Below, one piece after another: positions 35,861 through 43,282 of a DNA stretch of 53,408 nucleotides. The position numbers were made by a program, and so were the translations under genes. Origin of the DNA: Hahella sp. HN01 (GTDB taxonomy: Bacteria > Pseudomonadota > Gammaproteobacteria > Pseudomonadales > Oleiphilaceae); assembly GCF_018986435.1 (NCBI RefSeq), contig NZ_JAHMIN010000041.1:1-53408 (forward strand), given 5' to 3'. The notes beneath the pieces are model-generated. The model saw only the letters and a list, made by a program, of their open reading frames with translations. It was not told the origin of the DNA and searched no databases. The number at the start of each line of letters is the position of its first letter. The stretch's first letter is position 1.

Positions 35861-36517
35861 ATGAACGCATTACAGGCATCCATTATTCGGGGCGGCATTG
35901 GACTTGCGATATTCGCCGTGGTGACCGCCGGTTTGATCGCGGTAACTCAAGTCAGCACCGCAGATCGTATCGCAGATGCGGAAAAGCACGCCCGCGCCAA
36001 GGCGCTGTATGAAGTCGTTCCACGTAAGGAGCACGATAACGACATGCTGGCGACCCCCATTCTGTTGCACCCAGACCCTCTGCTCGGCGCCAAAGACACA
36101 GCGGAAGCCTATCTGGCCACCCTTCACGGCTCGCCAGTGGCGGTGATTCTGCCCTTTGTCGCGCCGGATGGTTACACCGGCGAAATCCAGGGCATCGTCG
36201 GCGTGCAACCTGATGGAACGATTAAAGGCGTCCGTATTACCGCCCACAAGGAAACCCCCGGGCTGGGCGACAAAATTGAAGCGCGGAAGTCTCCCTGGGT
36301 GGAGCAGTTTCCCGGCCGCTCACTCAGCTCTCCCGCGGAAGACCGCTGGAAGGTGAAAAAGGACGGCGGCGATTTTGATCAAATGACCGGCGCCACCATC
36401 ACGCCCAGAGCGGTAGTGAAGGCGGTGCGTAATGCGCTAACCTATTTTCAAAGCCATCGCGATCAACTCTTGCGTAGCAATAGCGGCGTCAATACCGCAA
36501 CTGCGACACAGGAATAG
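35861..36517 (+). CDS. rsxG: electron transport complex subunit RsxG/RnfG
   Basis: An N-terminal membrane helix (about residues 10-30, GIGLAIFAVVTAGLIAVTQV) is followed by a periplasmic FMN_bind domain. The covalent flavin site is the Thr in DQMTGATITPRAVV near residue 175. GYTGEIQGIVGVQPDGTIKGVRITAHKETPGLGDKI is typical. Length 218 aa is normal. ATG start with AGGAG upstream; rsxE starts 54 bases downstream. Confidence 0.97.
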   Translation: MNALQASIIRGGIGLAIFAVVTAGLIAVTQVSTADRIADAEKHARAKALYEVVPRKEHDNDMLATPILLHPDPLLGAKDTAEAYLATLHGSPVAVILPFVAPDGYTGEIQGIVGVQPDGTIKGVRITAHKETPGLGDKIEARKSPWVEQFPGRSLSSPAEDRWKVKKDGGDFDQMTGATITPRAVVKAVRNALTYFQSHRDQLLRSNSGVNTATATQE

Positions 36518-36571
36518 CCAGACGGCGAGCGTATCGAACATGAATGACCGAATGAATCCAGGATCTGCATA

Positions 36572-37282
36572 ATGGCGAAAAGCTATCAAGAAATAGTTCG
36601 GGACGGATTGTGGAAAAACAACCCGGCGCTGGTGCAACTGCTGGGCCTCTGCCCCCTGCTGGCGGTGACAGGCACCGTAGTCAACGCCATCGGCCTGGGA
36701 TTGGCCACGACTTTAGTGCTGACCGGCTCCAACGCCGCGGTTTCCATGATCCGCAACTACGTGCCTGAATCCGTACGCCTGCCCGCATTCGTCATGATCA
36801 TCGCCTCTTTCGTAACCTGCGCCGAGCTGTTGATGCAGGCCTTCGCCTATGAGCTGTATGAAATTCTCGGCATCTTCATTCCCCTGATCGTCACCAACTG
36901 CGCCATTCTTGGACGCGCAGACGCTTTCGCTTCCAAGAATCCGATTCTCCCTTCCATGCTCGACGGCTTTATGATGGGTCTGGGTTTCAGTCTGGTGCTG
37001 ATGGTGCTGGGCGGCATGCGTGAAGTAATAGGACAAGGCTCGCTGTTTTCAGGCATGGATCTGCTGTTTGGCGAATCCGCGCGGAGCTGGAAGCTTGCGT
37101 TGTTCGCCGACTACCCTGACTTTCTGTTTGCCGTGCTGCCCCCCGGCGCCTTTGTCGGCATGGGCTTGTTGATTGCGCTAAAAAATGTGATCGATAAACG
37201 CATGAAGGAAGCCGCTGCGGTGAAACTGGAGAAGCCTGTCTCCGGCGGCAAACGCGTGCGAGTAACAGGAAAGATATCCTGA
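36572..37282 (+). CDS. rsxE: electron transport complex subunit RsxE/RnfE
   Basis: Integral membrane partner of RsxA. About six helices are visible, with [22 protein letters not shown] and [25 protein letters not shown] carrying the conserved membrane cysteines. The cytoplasmic C-terminal tail is short and basic. Length 236 aa is normal. ATG start. It closes the rsxABCDGE operon and is followed by nth, as in E. coli. Confidence 0.97.
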   Translation: MAKSYQEIVRDGLWKNNPALVQLLGLCPLLAVTGTVVNAIGLGLATTLVLTGSNAAVSMIRNYVPESVRLPAFVMIIASFVTCAELLMQAFAYELYEILGIFIPLIVTNCAILGRADAFASKNPILPSMLDGFMMGLGFSLVLMVLGGMREVIGQGSLFSGMDLLFGESARSWKLALFADYPDFLFAVLPPGAFVGMGLLIALKNVIDKRMKEAAAVKLEKPVSGGKRVRVTGKIS

Positions 37283-37366
37283 CGCGCGCGGCTGTCTCTC
37301 TCGCTGCCCGCCACATTACAAATGGGGCGGCGCATTCGACTGTGAATACAAGCCATAAGAAGACTG

Positions 37367-38002
37367 ATGAATAAGCAAAAACGAGCGGAGATATTCGCCC
37401 GCTTAAAAGCGGAAAATCCCAACCCGACCACGGAGTTGGAGTACAACACCCCCTTTGAACTGCTGATTGCGGTGGTTCTGTCCGCTCAGGCCACCGATGT
37501 GAGCGTTAATAAAGCCACCCGCAAGCTTTACCCCGTGGCGAATACGCCGGAAGCCATTTACGCGTTGGGTGTGGAGGGTCTTAAGGAATACATCAAGACC
37601 ATCGGCCTGTTCAACAGCAAAGCGGAAAACGTCATCAAGACCTGCAAAATCCTGATCGACCAGCACGACTCAGAAGTGCCGCAGACCCGGGAAGCCCTTG
37701 AAGCGTTGCCAGGCGTCGGCCGCAAGACCGCCAATGTCGTGCTCAACACTGCTTTCCGCCAGCCAGCCATGGCGGTGGATACACATATATTCCGGGTCTC
37801 CAACCGCACCAACATCGCCCCCGGCAAAAACGTGCTGGAAGTGGAGCACAAACTGATGAAGCACGTCCCCAAGGAATACCTGATGGACGCTCATCACTGG
37901 CTGATCCTACACGGCCGCTATATCTGCACCGCCCGTAAACCTCGATGCGGCGCCTGCGTCATCTCCGATCTGTGCGAATTCAAAGAAAAAGTGCTGGATT
38001 GA
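37367..38002 (+). CDS. nth: endonuclease III
   Basis: DNA glycosylase/AP lyase that removes oxidised pyrimidines. The helix-hairpin-helix LEALPGVGRKTANVVLN contains the catalytic Lys, and the catalytic Asp is in AVDTHIFRVSNR. The C-terminal 4Fe-4S loop is CTARKPRCGACVISDLC (C-x6-C-x2-C-x5-C). Length 211 aa is exact for the family. Its stop overlaps the next start (TGATG), so the dioxygenase gene behind it is translationally coupled. ATG start. Confidence 0.98.
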   Translation: MNKQKRAEIFARLKAENPNPTTELEYNTPFELLIAVVLSAQATDVSVNKATRKLYPVANTPEAIYALGVEGLKEYIKTIGLFNSKAENVIKTCKILIDQHDSEVPQTREALEALPGVGRKTANVVLNTAFRQPAMAVDTHIFRVSNRTNIAPGKNVLEVEHKLMKHVPKEYLMDAHHWLILHGRYICTARKPRCGACVISDLCEFKEKVLD

Positions 38003-38676
38003 TGACGTTCGACTTCCACCACGATGGTTTTGAATGGCTGCGGGACGCACTGCCTGCGTCATTGATCAACGCCATCCTGCAGGAAGTTGCCCGTGATGAT
38101 GAGGTTAACTCCGGCTCCGGCGTGCGTAACGCTGAGCGCAAGTATGCAACGCTGAAGGAGTGGCTGGCCGGCGGCGACCTCAAGCGGCTGGCCTGCCGGT
38201 ATTTAGAGGGCGCTCCACAGCAGGTCCGGACAATCCTGTTCAATAAGTCGCCGCGAAAAAACTGGCTGGTGACCTGGCATCAGGATAGAACCGTTTGCGT
38301 CAAAGCACGGTTTGATGCGCCAGATTGGGGGCCATGGTCTGAGAAAGATGGCGTTATGCACGTGCAGCCTCCTATTGCGACGCTGGAGCGCATGCTGGCG
38401 TTTCGCATTCATCTGGACCCAACTGACGAGAGCAACGGCTGCTTGAAAGTCATCCCTGGTTCTCACCGCGAGGGACTGTTATCCCATGAACGTATCCAGC
38501 AAGTCGCCGCATCGTCGAAGCCCTTGTCCTGCGCCGCCCGGGCAGGCGACATCCTGGTCATGAAACCTCACTTGCTGCACGCCTCCAGCAAGGGAACGGC
38601 GCCTAACCAGCGTCGTATTCTCCACGTAGAGTTCAGCGACTATCCGCTGCCAGCCGGCGCGCAGTGGGTGAGTTAA
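38002..38676 (+). CDS. phytanoyl-CoA dioxygenase (PhyH) family protein
   Basis: Fe(II)/2-oxoglutarate-dependent oxygenase fold of 224 residues. Iron ligands are the His and Asp of TWHQDRT and the distal His in MKPHLLHASS; RRILHVEF supplies the Arg for 2-oxoglutarate. GCLKVIPGSHREG is the usual loop between them. Substrate unknown. The ATG at 38002 overlaps the nth stop and was chosen over a start 19 codons upstream inside nth. It is convergent with the PNPOx-like gene, three bases away. Confidence 0.85.
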   Translation: MTFDFHHDGFEWLRDALPASLINAILQEVARDDEVNSGSGVRNAERKYATLKEWLAGGDLKRLACRYLEGAPQQVRTILFNKSPRKNWLVTWHQDRTVCVKARFDAPDWGPWSEKDGVMHVQPPIATLERMLAFRIHLDPTDESNGCLKVIPGSHREGLLSHERIQQVAASSKPLSCAARAGDILVMKPHLLHASSKGTAPNQRRILHVEFSDYPLPAGAQWVS

Positions 38677-38679
38677 TAT

Positions 38680-39345
38680 CTACTGCCCTGTAGTCAGGTG
38701 TCGCAGGTAATCCGGCATTCTGGCGTCACTGCGGGTTTCCGGGTCCACCTCCGGCATTCCATACACCGTGCGCATGGGCACCACGCCCGCCCAGACCGGC
38801 TGATCCATATCCTCTTCTTTGTCTCTGGGTGGGCCGCTGCGAACTTTAGCGCTCGCTTCCACTATCGGCATGGCCAGCACCGCCGTCGCCGCCACTTCGT
38901 TGCGCGTGTTGGGGATGATATTGTCCGAACAGCGACCGGGAATAATGTGGTCCACCAAAGCATTCAGCACTTCATTCTTCATATCCGGGTCTTCAATCGC
39001 CTCGAACTGTCCAAACAAGACAACACTGCGATAGTTCATGGAGTGATGGAACGCCCGCCGGGACAGCACCAGACCATCCAGTAACGTGACGCAGACGGAC
39101 GCCTCACGCCCGTCTGCAAGGCTTTTAAACAGACGACCATTTACCGCGCCATGCACAATCAAATTATCGCCGTAGCGACAGTAGGCGGTTGGCAACACAA
39201 AGGGCGCGCCGTCAAACATAAACGCCACATGGCACAGAACAGACGCATCCAAGATACTGTAGATATCGCGGCGATCGTAACCCGCCCGGTCCCGTTTGCG
39301 GGTGAAGGCGGTCTTAGGGGTTATGGGCAGTACATCGTCAGTCAT
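38680..39345 (-). CDS. pyridoxamine 5'-phosphate oxidase family protein
   Basis: FMN-binding split-barrel protein of 221 residues. SILDASVLCHVAFMFDGAPFVLPTAYCRYGDNLIVHG and SMNYRSVVLFGQFEAI are typical of the subgroup annotated as PNPOx-like or nitroimidazole-resistance-like. True PdxH activity is unlikely on length and motif grounds; flavin binding is inferred. The ATG at 39345 was selected for its excellent AAGGAG site rather than a start six codons upstream. It is divergent from a MocR/PdxR-type regulator, which probably controls it through the intervening repeats. Confidence 0.88.
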   Translation of the reverse strand: MTDDVLPITPKTAFTRKRDRAGYDRRDIYSILDASVLCHVAFMFDGAPFVLPTAYCRYGDNLIVHGAVNGRLFKSLADGREASVCVTLLDGLVLSRRAFHHSMNYRSVVLFGQFEAIEDPDMKNEVLNALVDHIIPGRCSDNIIPNTRNEVAATAVLAMPIVEASAKVRSGPPRDKEEDMDQPVWAGVVPMRTVYGMPEVDPETRSDARMPDYLRHLTTGQ

Positions 39346-39402
39346 CGAACTTACTCCTTCCAATCACATCAAGCTATTGATGCGGGCAGATTAGCTTGAA
39401 AT

Positions 39403-39451
39403 TGGACATCTATTAATGTCCACTTTAAACATTTATAAAGAGTCCACTTTA
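39403..39451. promoter_or_regulatory. candidate MocR operator: one inverted and two direct repeats
   Basis: TGGACAT (39403-39409) and ATGTCCA (39416-39422) form a perfect palindrome with a six-base centre. GTCCACTTTA recurs at 39418-39427 and 39442-39451, 24 bases apart. Mixed inverted and direct repeats between a MocR gene and its divergent target are the usual operator layout for this family. Binding is not demonstrated. Confidence 0.7.
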
Positions 39452-39461
39452 GAGAAAGAAG

Positions 39462-40910
39462 ATGACCGCTCCGACGCAAAATGCGAAGTCTCGCTATCTA
39501 TCGCTGTATGAAGAGTTAAAGCAGTCCATTCTGGCGGGCCTGCTGCCGGAAGGAGAACGCCTGCCGTCCTCCCGAAGCATGGCGGACGCGCGAGGCCTGT
39601 CCCGCACCACCGTCACCAGCGCTTACGACCAGTTGCTGAGCGAAGGTTATATCGTCAGTCGTCGTGGATCGGGCTGTTATGTCGCCTCACCGTTGCCTGG
39701 CGTGGATTTTCCCACCGCCTCGCCGCCACAGACACATCACTCTGGTCCAGCACCAAGTCTGTCGTTCTGGGGTGAGGCCCTGATGCGCCAGCGTCCCGTC
39801 AAAGCCATCCCGCCGCCGACGGTAATTGATTTCCAGTATGGCAATGTGGATCTTGACGAGAAAAGCCAACATATCTGGAGAAAGTCCGCTCGTCACTGGG
39901 CGTACCGGCAAGGCCGCCATTATGGCGACACGCTGGGATTACCGGCCTTGCGGGAGGCGATATCCGCTTACCTGCAACTCAATCGCGCATGCCGCAGCCA
40001 TCCCGACAGAGTCGCCATTACCTCCGGCGGACAACAGGCGTTCGATCTGATTACGCGATTGGCGATCAATCCGGGCGACAAGGTTGCGATGGAGAACCCG
40101 GGGTATCCCCGAGTCAAACAGTTGCTCACCGCTCTCGGCGCCAAGTTGATTCCCATTGCTGTCGACGAGGAAGGGTTAAAAGTAGAGGATTTGCCGCAAG
40201 GCGCGGAAGCGCCCAAGCTGGTCTATGTCACGCCATCGCATCAATTTCCCAGTGGCTGCGTGATGTCCCTGCGCAGGCGGCTGGCGTTGCTGGAATGGGC
40301 GCAGGCGAACGACGCCTGGATTATCGAAGACGATTATGACAGTGAGTTTCGGTACTGCGGCAAGCCGATTGAGTCTTTACAGGGACTCGATCATCACGAT
40401 CGGGTGATCTACGCCTGCACCTTTTCCAAAGTCCTGTTCCCCGCCATCAAACTGGGCTATCTGCTGCTCCCCAAAAGCTGGCTGGAGCCGCTCACTTACG
40501 CCAAACAAGTGACGGATCGCCACTCCCCCTGGTTAGAGCAACATATCCTCGCCGAGTTTATGCAAACGGGTGAATTCGAGCGCCATCTGCGCAGAATGCG
40601 TAAACGCTACGCTATTCGCCAACAGACTTTGGCGACGGCGTTACAACGCCAAGAGGGCGACAGAGAGATTCTGGTGGAGGGCGATAACGCCGGCCTGCAT
40701 CTGGTGTGTTGGATGCCCAGCCTTCCGCTGAGCGCCGTTTCCGCGTTCATAGAGCAAGTGCAAACGCAAGGCGTACGCGTTTATCCGATACATCCGTTCT
40801 ATCACGGAGAGCCTCCCGCAGCAGGTCTGCTACTGGGATTCGCGACCCTGACGCCAACGGATATCACACAGGGAGTCGGGATAATCAAACGGACATTGCG
40901 AGAGTTCTAA
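39462..40910 (+). CDS. MocR/PdxR-type GntR transcriptional regulator with aminotransferase domain
   Basis: Residues about 10-78 are a GntR winged helix (LYEELKQSILAGLLPEGERLPSSRSMADARGLSRTTVTSAYDQL). Residues about 115-480 are a class I aminotransferase fold that binds PLP as effector, with the Schiff-base lysine expected in ACTFSKVLFPAIKLGYLL. The divergent neighbour is a PNPOx-family gene, the classic target pairing for PdxR-like regulators, and operator-like repeats lie between them. Length 482 aa is normal. ATG start with a modest ribosome site. Confidence 0.92.
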   Translation: MTAPTQNAKSRYLSLYEELKQSILAGLLPEGERLPSSRSMADARGLSRTTVTSAYDQLLSEGYIVSRRGSGCYVASPLPGVDFPTASPPQTHHSGPAPSLSFWGEALMRQRPVKAIPPPTVIDFQYGNVDLDEKSQHIWRKSARHWAYRQGRHYGDTLGLPALREAISAYLQLNRACRSHPDRVAITSGGQQAFDLITRLAINPGDKVAMENPGYPRVKQLLTALGAKLIPIAVDEEGLKVEDLPQGAEAPKLVYVTPSHQFPSGCVMSLRRRLALLEWAQANDAWIIEDDYDSEFRYCGKPIESLQGLDHHDRVIYACTFSKVLFPAIKLGYLLLPKSWLEPLTYAKQVTDRHSPWLEQHILAEFMQTGEFERHLRRMRKRYAIRQQTLATALQRQEGDREILVEGDNAGLHLVCWMPSLPLSAVSAFIEQVQTQGVRVYPIHPFYHGEPPAAGLLLGFATLTPTDITQGVGIIKRTLREF

Positions 40911-41022
40911 ATAGCCCCGTATACAATTCGAAACAGCGAGCCAATCCGATTACAGGCATGATGAAGTCGTTGTGGAAGCAACGGTTTCCTTAACAAAAAC
41001 AATAACCAATAGGGATATTCGC

Positions 41023-41721
41023 ATGACAGTTCAAGCTAATAACGGAAATAACCAAGATTACTCCGTCGGGTTGGTCGCCGTCTCCAGTTGGCAAGGTTGG
41101 CTGCGGCATACGCCTCGCCGGCTGAATGTTCAGCAGGAAGGCGCCGGCGCCAGCAACCTGTATCGCTTATGGTCCACCTTTTCCTGGCAATCACCGAAAG
41201 GCTGCGTCGGCTACTTCAAGAATGGCCATACCGCTCTGGTCGTTCGCCAGGGAGGCGTCGTCACCCATGTGGTGGGATTTAATCCTGAGTCCTACCTGCT
41301 CGCCGGATTGTTACAAACAACCCGCGGCAACAACATCACCGTCAGAGGATTATGGTACGACGACTTCGCCATGATCCAGGACCCAACGGCGATCAGTTAC
41401 GAAATCAACGTCACTCAGAATCAGGCCCAGGATTTCGATGGGTTGATCACATCGCTTATCGGCAGATCCGACCTGGGACCGCACTCTCCTTCCGACACGC
41501 CTTACTTCTACAGCTTCCGGCCAGCGGACATGGAAGCCCGAGTCAGCGGCCTGACCGGCAACTGCGGCAATATGGCGTTAGTGATTCTCTGCCAGTTTCT
41601 GTATGACTGGCGCAAAGGGGAATATGTGGAGATGTTTCGCTCCTGGGTGAATCAAAACCGCAACACCCGCAACTTTGGCCAGGGCCCATTAATGGGCGCC
41701 ATCACCCAAAGCTTCGCCTAA
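41023..41721 (+). CDS. hypothetical protein with His...Asn-Cys motif (possible permuted papain-like peptidase)
   Basis: A 232-residue soluble protein I do not recognise as a named family. It has no signal peptide or membrane segment. GHTALVV (His69) followed by a strand, THVVGFNPESY, and a later GLTGNCGNMALVILC (Cys181) resemble the order His-then-Cys in circularly permuted NlpC/P60 or LRAT-like enzymes. If correct it could be an amidase, transglutaminase-like or acyl-transfer enzyme. The ATG at 41023 was chosen because AGGG precedes it; an earlier in-frame start at 40972 lacks one. The gene stands alone, with a long hairpin right after its stop. Confidence 0.7.
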   Translation: MTVQANNGNNQDYSVGLVAVSSWQGWLRHTPRRLNVQQEGAGASNLYRLWSTFSWQSPKGCVGYFKNGHTALVVRQGGVVTHVVGFNPESYLLAGLLQTTRGNNITVRGLWYDDFAMIQDPTAISYEINVTQNQAQDFDGLITSLIGRSDLGPHSPSDTPYFYSFRPADMEARVSGLTGNCGNMALVILCQFLYDWRKGEYVEMFRSWVNQNRNTRNFGQGPLMGAITQSFA

Positions 41722-41729
41722 GCGAAACG

Positions 41730-41797
41730 CGCTGTTCATAGCAAAGAGTTTCAAGTGACAGTTAGATGACAGTAAATTGAATCTTTTATGAACAGCG
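41730..41797. repeat. 68-bp imperfect palindrome after the His-Asn-Cys gene
   Basis: CGCTGTTCATA (41730-41740) pairs perfectly with TATGAACAGCG (41787-41797). Inside, AAAGA and TTCAA pair with TTGAA and TCTTT after small bulges, giving about 21 base pairs in one long arm. The loop contains TGACAGT twice, 11 bases apart. No T-run follows. It could be a REP/MITE-type element, an RNA 3'-end structure or an operator for the downstream hydrolase. Confidence 0.6.
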
Positions 41798-41868
41798 TGC
41801 TCTTATACAGCATCAATATTACAATTTGATGGTGATTTAGTTTCAACCCCGCCCAAGTTGTACAAAAA

Positions 41869-42795
41869 ATGACTGTTGAATATGCTGCTATCGGCGATAT
41901 CCAGCTCGCCTATGAAACCTTTGGCTCACAAAAAGATCCCTGCATTCTGCTGATCATGGGCCTTGGCGCTCAGATGCTGGTGTGGCCGGACGCTCTGTGC
42001 GAACGCCTGGCTGCAAACGGGTATTTCGTCGTGCGTTTCGACAATCGGGATATTGGCCTCTCCAGCAAAAGCAATGGCGCGGGACATGCCCGTCCAGTCA
42101 CCAACTTTCTCCGCAAGCAGTTCGGTTTGCGGGTGAAAAGCGCTTACACACTGAGCGACTTGGCCAACGACGCCATAGGTCTGCTGAATCACTTGCGGGT
42201 CGCCAGCGCTCATCTTGTCGGCGCATCCATGGGCGGCATGATCGCGCAAATCGCCGCCGCCAAATATCCTGAACGGGCGCTCAGTCTGACTTCCATCATG
42301 TCCGCTCCTGGCTTTAGCCGCCTCCCAGCCTTAAATCCGGCCAATCTGCTGGCGCTAATAAAGCCAACGCGCCCCAAGTTGCGGGCGGAGGTTATTGAAA
42401 GCAAAATCAGTCAGATACGGCGTATTGGCAGTCGCAGCTATCCATCCTCCCGGTCAGAGTTATTACAGCGAGTAGGTAAAGTACTCGACAGAAGCAGCAT
42501 CGACCACGAGGGACTGCAGAGACAAGCCAGCGCCATTCTTGCCGAAGGCTCTTTGGTTGAGCTGCAAAAGCGCATCATCACGCCAACGCTGGTCATCCAT
42601 GGCGATGAGGATTCGCTCATCCCTCTTTCTGAGGGCGTCGCCTGCGCCCGCAACATCCGTGACGCGCAACTTGAAGTCATCGCCGGCATGGGCCACGACT
42701 TCCCTTCCCCGCTGATAGCCCGCGTCGCCAAAGTCGTGTTGCAGCACGTTGGACAAACCGCCGCTCGTCCTGGGAACGCCTGCGAGCAAGCCTGA
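41869..42795 (+). CDS. alpha/beta hydrolase
   Basis: Canonical alpha/beta-hydrolase fold of 308 residues without a signal peptide. The nucleophile elbow is GASMGG (Ser near residue 124), the acid is Asp in HGDEDSLIPLS, and the catalytic His is in GMGHDFPSPL. VVRFDNRDIGLSSK is the usual loop after strand 4. Substrate unknown; the pattern resembles the esterase/aclacinomycin-methylesterase-like subgroup. ATG start without a strong ribosome site. A perfect 9-bp hairpin starts at its stop codon. Confidence 0.9.
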   Translation: MTVEYAAIGDIQLAYETFGSQKDPCILLIMGLGAQMLVWPDALCERLAANGYFVVRFDNRDIGLSSKSNGAGHARPVTNFLRKQFGLRVKSAYTLSDLANDAIGLLNHLRVASAHLVGASMGGMIAQIAAAKYPERALSLTSIMSAPGFSRLPALNPANLLALIKPTRPKLRAEVIESKISQIRRIGSRSYPSSRSELLQRVGKVLDRSSIDHEGLQRQASAILAEGSLVELQKRIITPTLVIHGDEDSLIPLSEGVACARNIRDAQLEVIAGMGHDFPSPLIARVAKVVLQHVGQTAARPGNACEQA

Positions 42796-42831
42796 TATTC
42801 ACCCGCCAGCCTCATGTGTTTAGGGTGAATA
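42796..42831 (+). other. 9-bp stem-loop directly after the hydrolase stop codon
   Basis: TATTCACCC (42796-42804) pairs perfectly with GGGTGAATA (42823-42831) around an 18-base loop. There is no T-run, so efficient intrinsic termination is doubtful. Confidence 0.5.
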
Positions 42832-42920
42832 GACAGCTTGCCAGCGTCCCTACTGCGCCTCTACCATGAGCTGGCGCGTCAGCGCATTAGCGCCCTCAGC
42901 TAGAACAGGAGAGTCAAGCC

Positions 42921-43175
42921 ATGAGTAGAATCCAAAGCGTTAAGGACCGACTGCAGGACACCACCGAGAAGTCCCTGATCCGACTTGAAAGCATTCACAC
43001 ATCTATAGCGGAAAAGCCGCTACTGGCGCTGGGTAAGATCCAGCCTTTTGAAGGCGTCGCCCATCAAGCCAGGGTATTGCAGCAGAATATGATTCATAAA
43101 ACCTACCGGGGCATTCGGGATCTGACCGAAATGCAAGGCCAAATCGCCGACCAGATTATTCGTCTGATCCCCTGA
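42921..43175 (+). CDS. small helical hypothetical protein, 84 aa
   Basis: Not recognised. The product is amphipathic and mostly helical, with a Gln-rich C-terminal half (HQARVLQQNMIHKTYRGIRDLTEMQGQIADQIIRL), and lacks membrane or metal-binding motifs. It faintly resembles phasin-like or other granule-surface helices, but this is a guess. A clear AGGAGAG ribosome site precedes the ATG, which argues it is real. A bidirectional terminator follows about 60 bases on. Confidence 0.6.
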   Translation: MSRIQSVKDRLQDTTEKSLIRLESIHTSIAEKPLLALGKIQPFEGVAHQARVLQQNMIHKTYRGIRDLTEMQGQIADQIIRLIP

Positions 43176-43235
43176 ACTACACCAACGTCGCCTGATGTAT
43201 TAAAACCCCTTAGTTGTATTCCTGGCGACAGACGC

Positions 43236-43260
43236 AAAAAGGCGGTAATACCGCCTTTTT
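43236..43260. terminator. bidirectional Rho-independent terminator
   Basis: AAAAAGGCGG-TAATA-CCGCCTTTTT is symmetrical, so both convergent units (the 84-aa gene and the coiled-coil lipoprotein gene) can terminate here. Confidence 0.9.
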
Positions 43261-43282
43261 CATTTCACTAAACAGTGATCGC

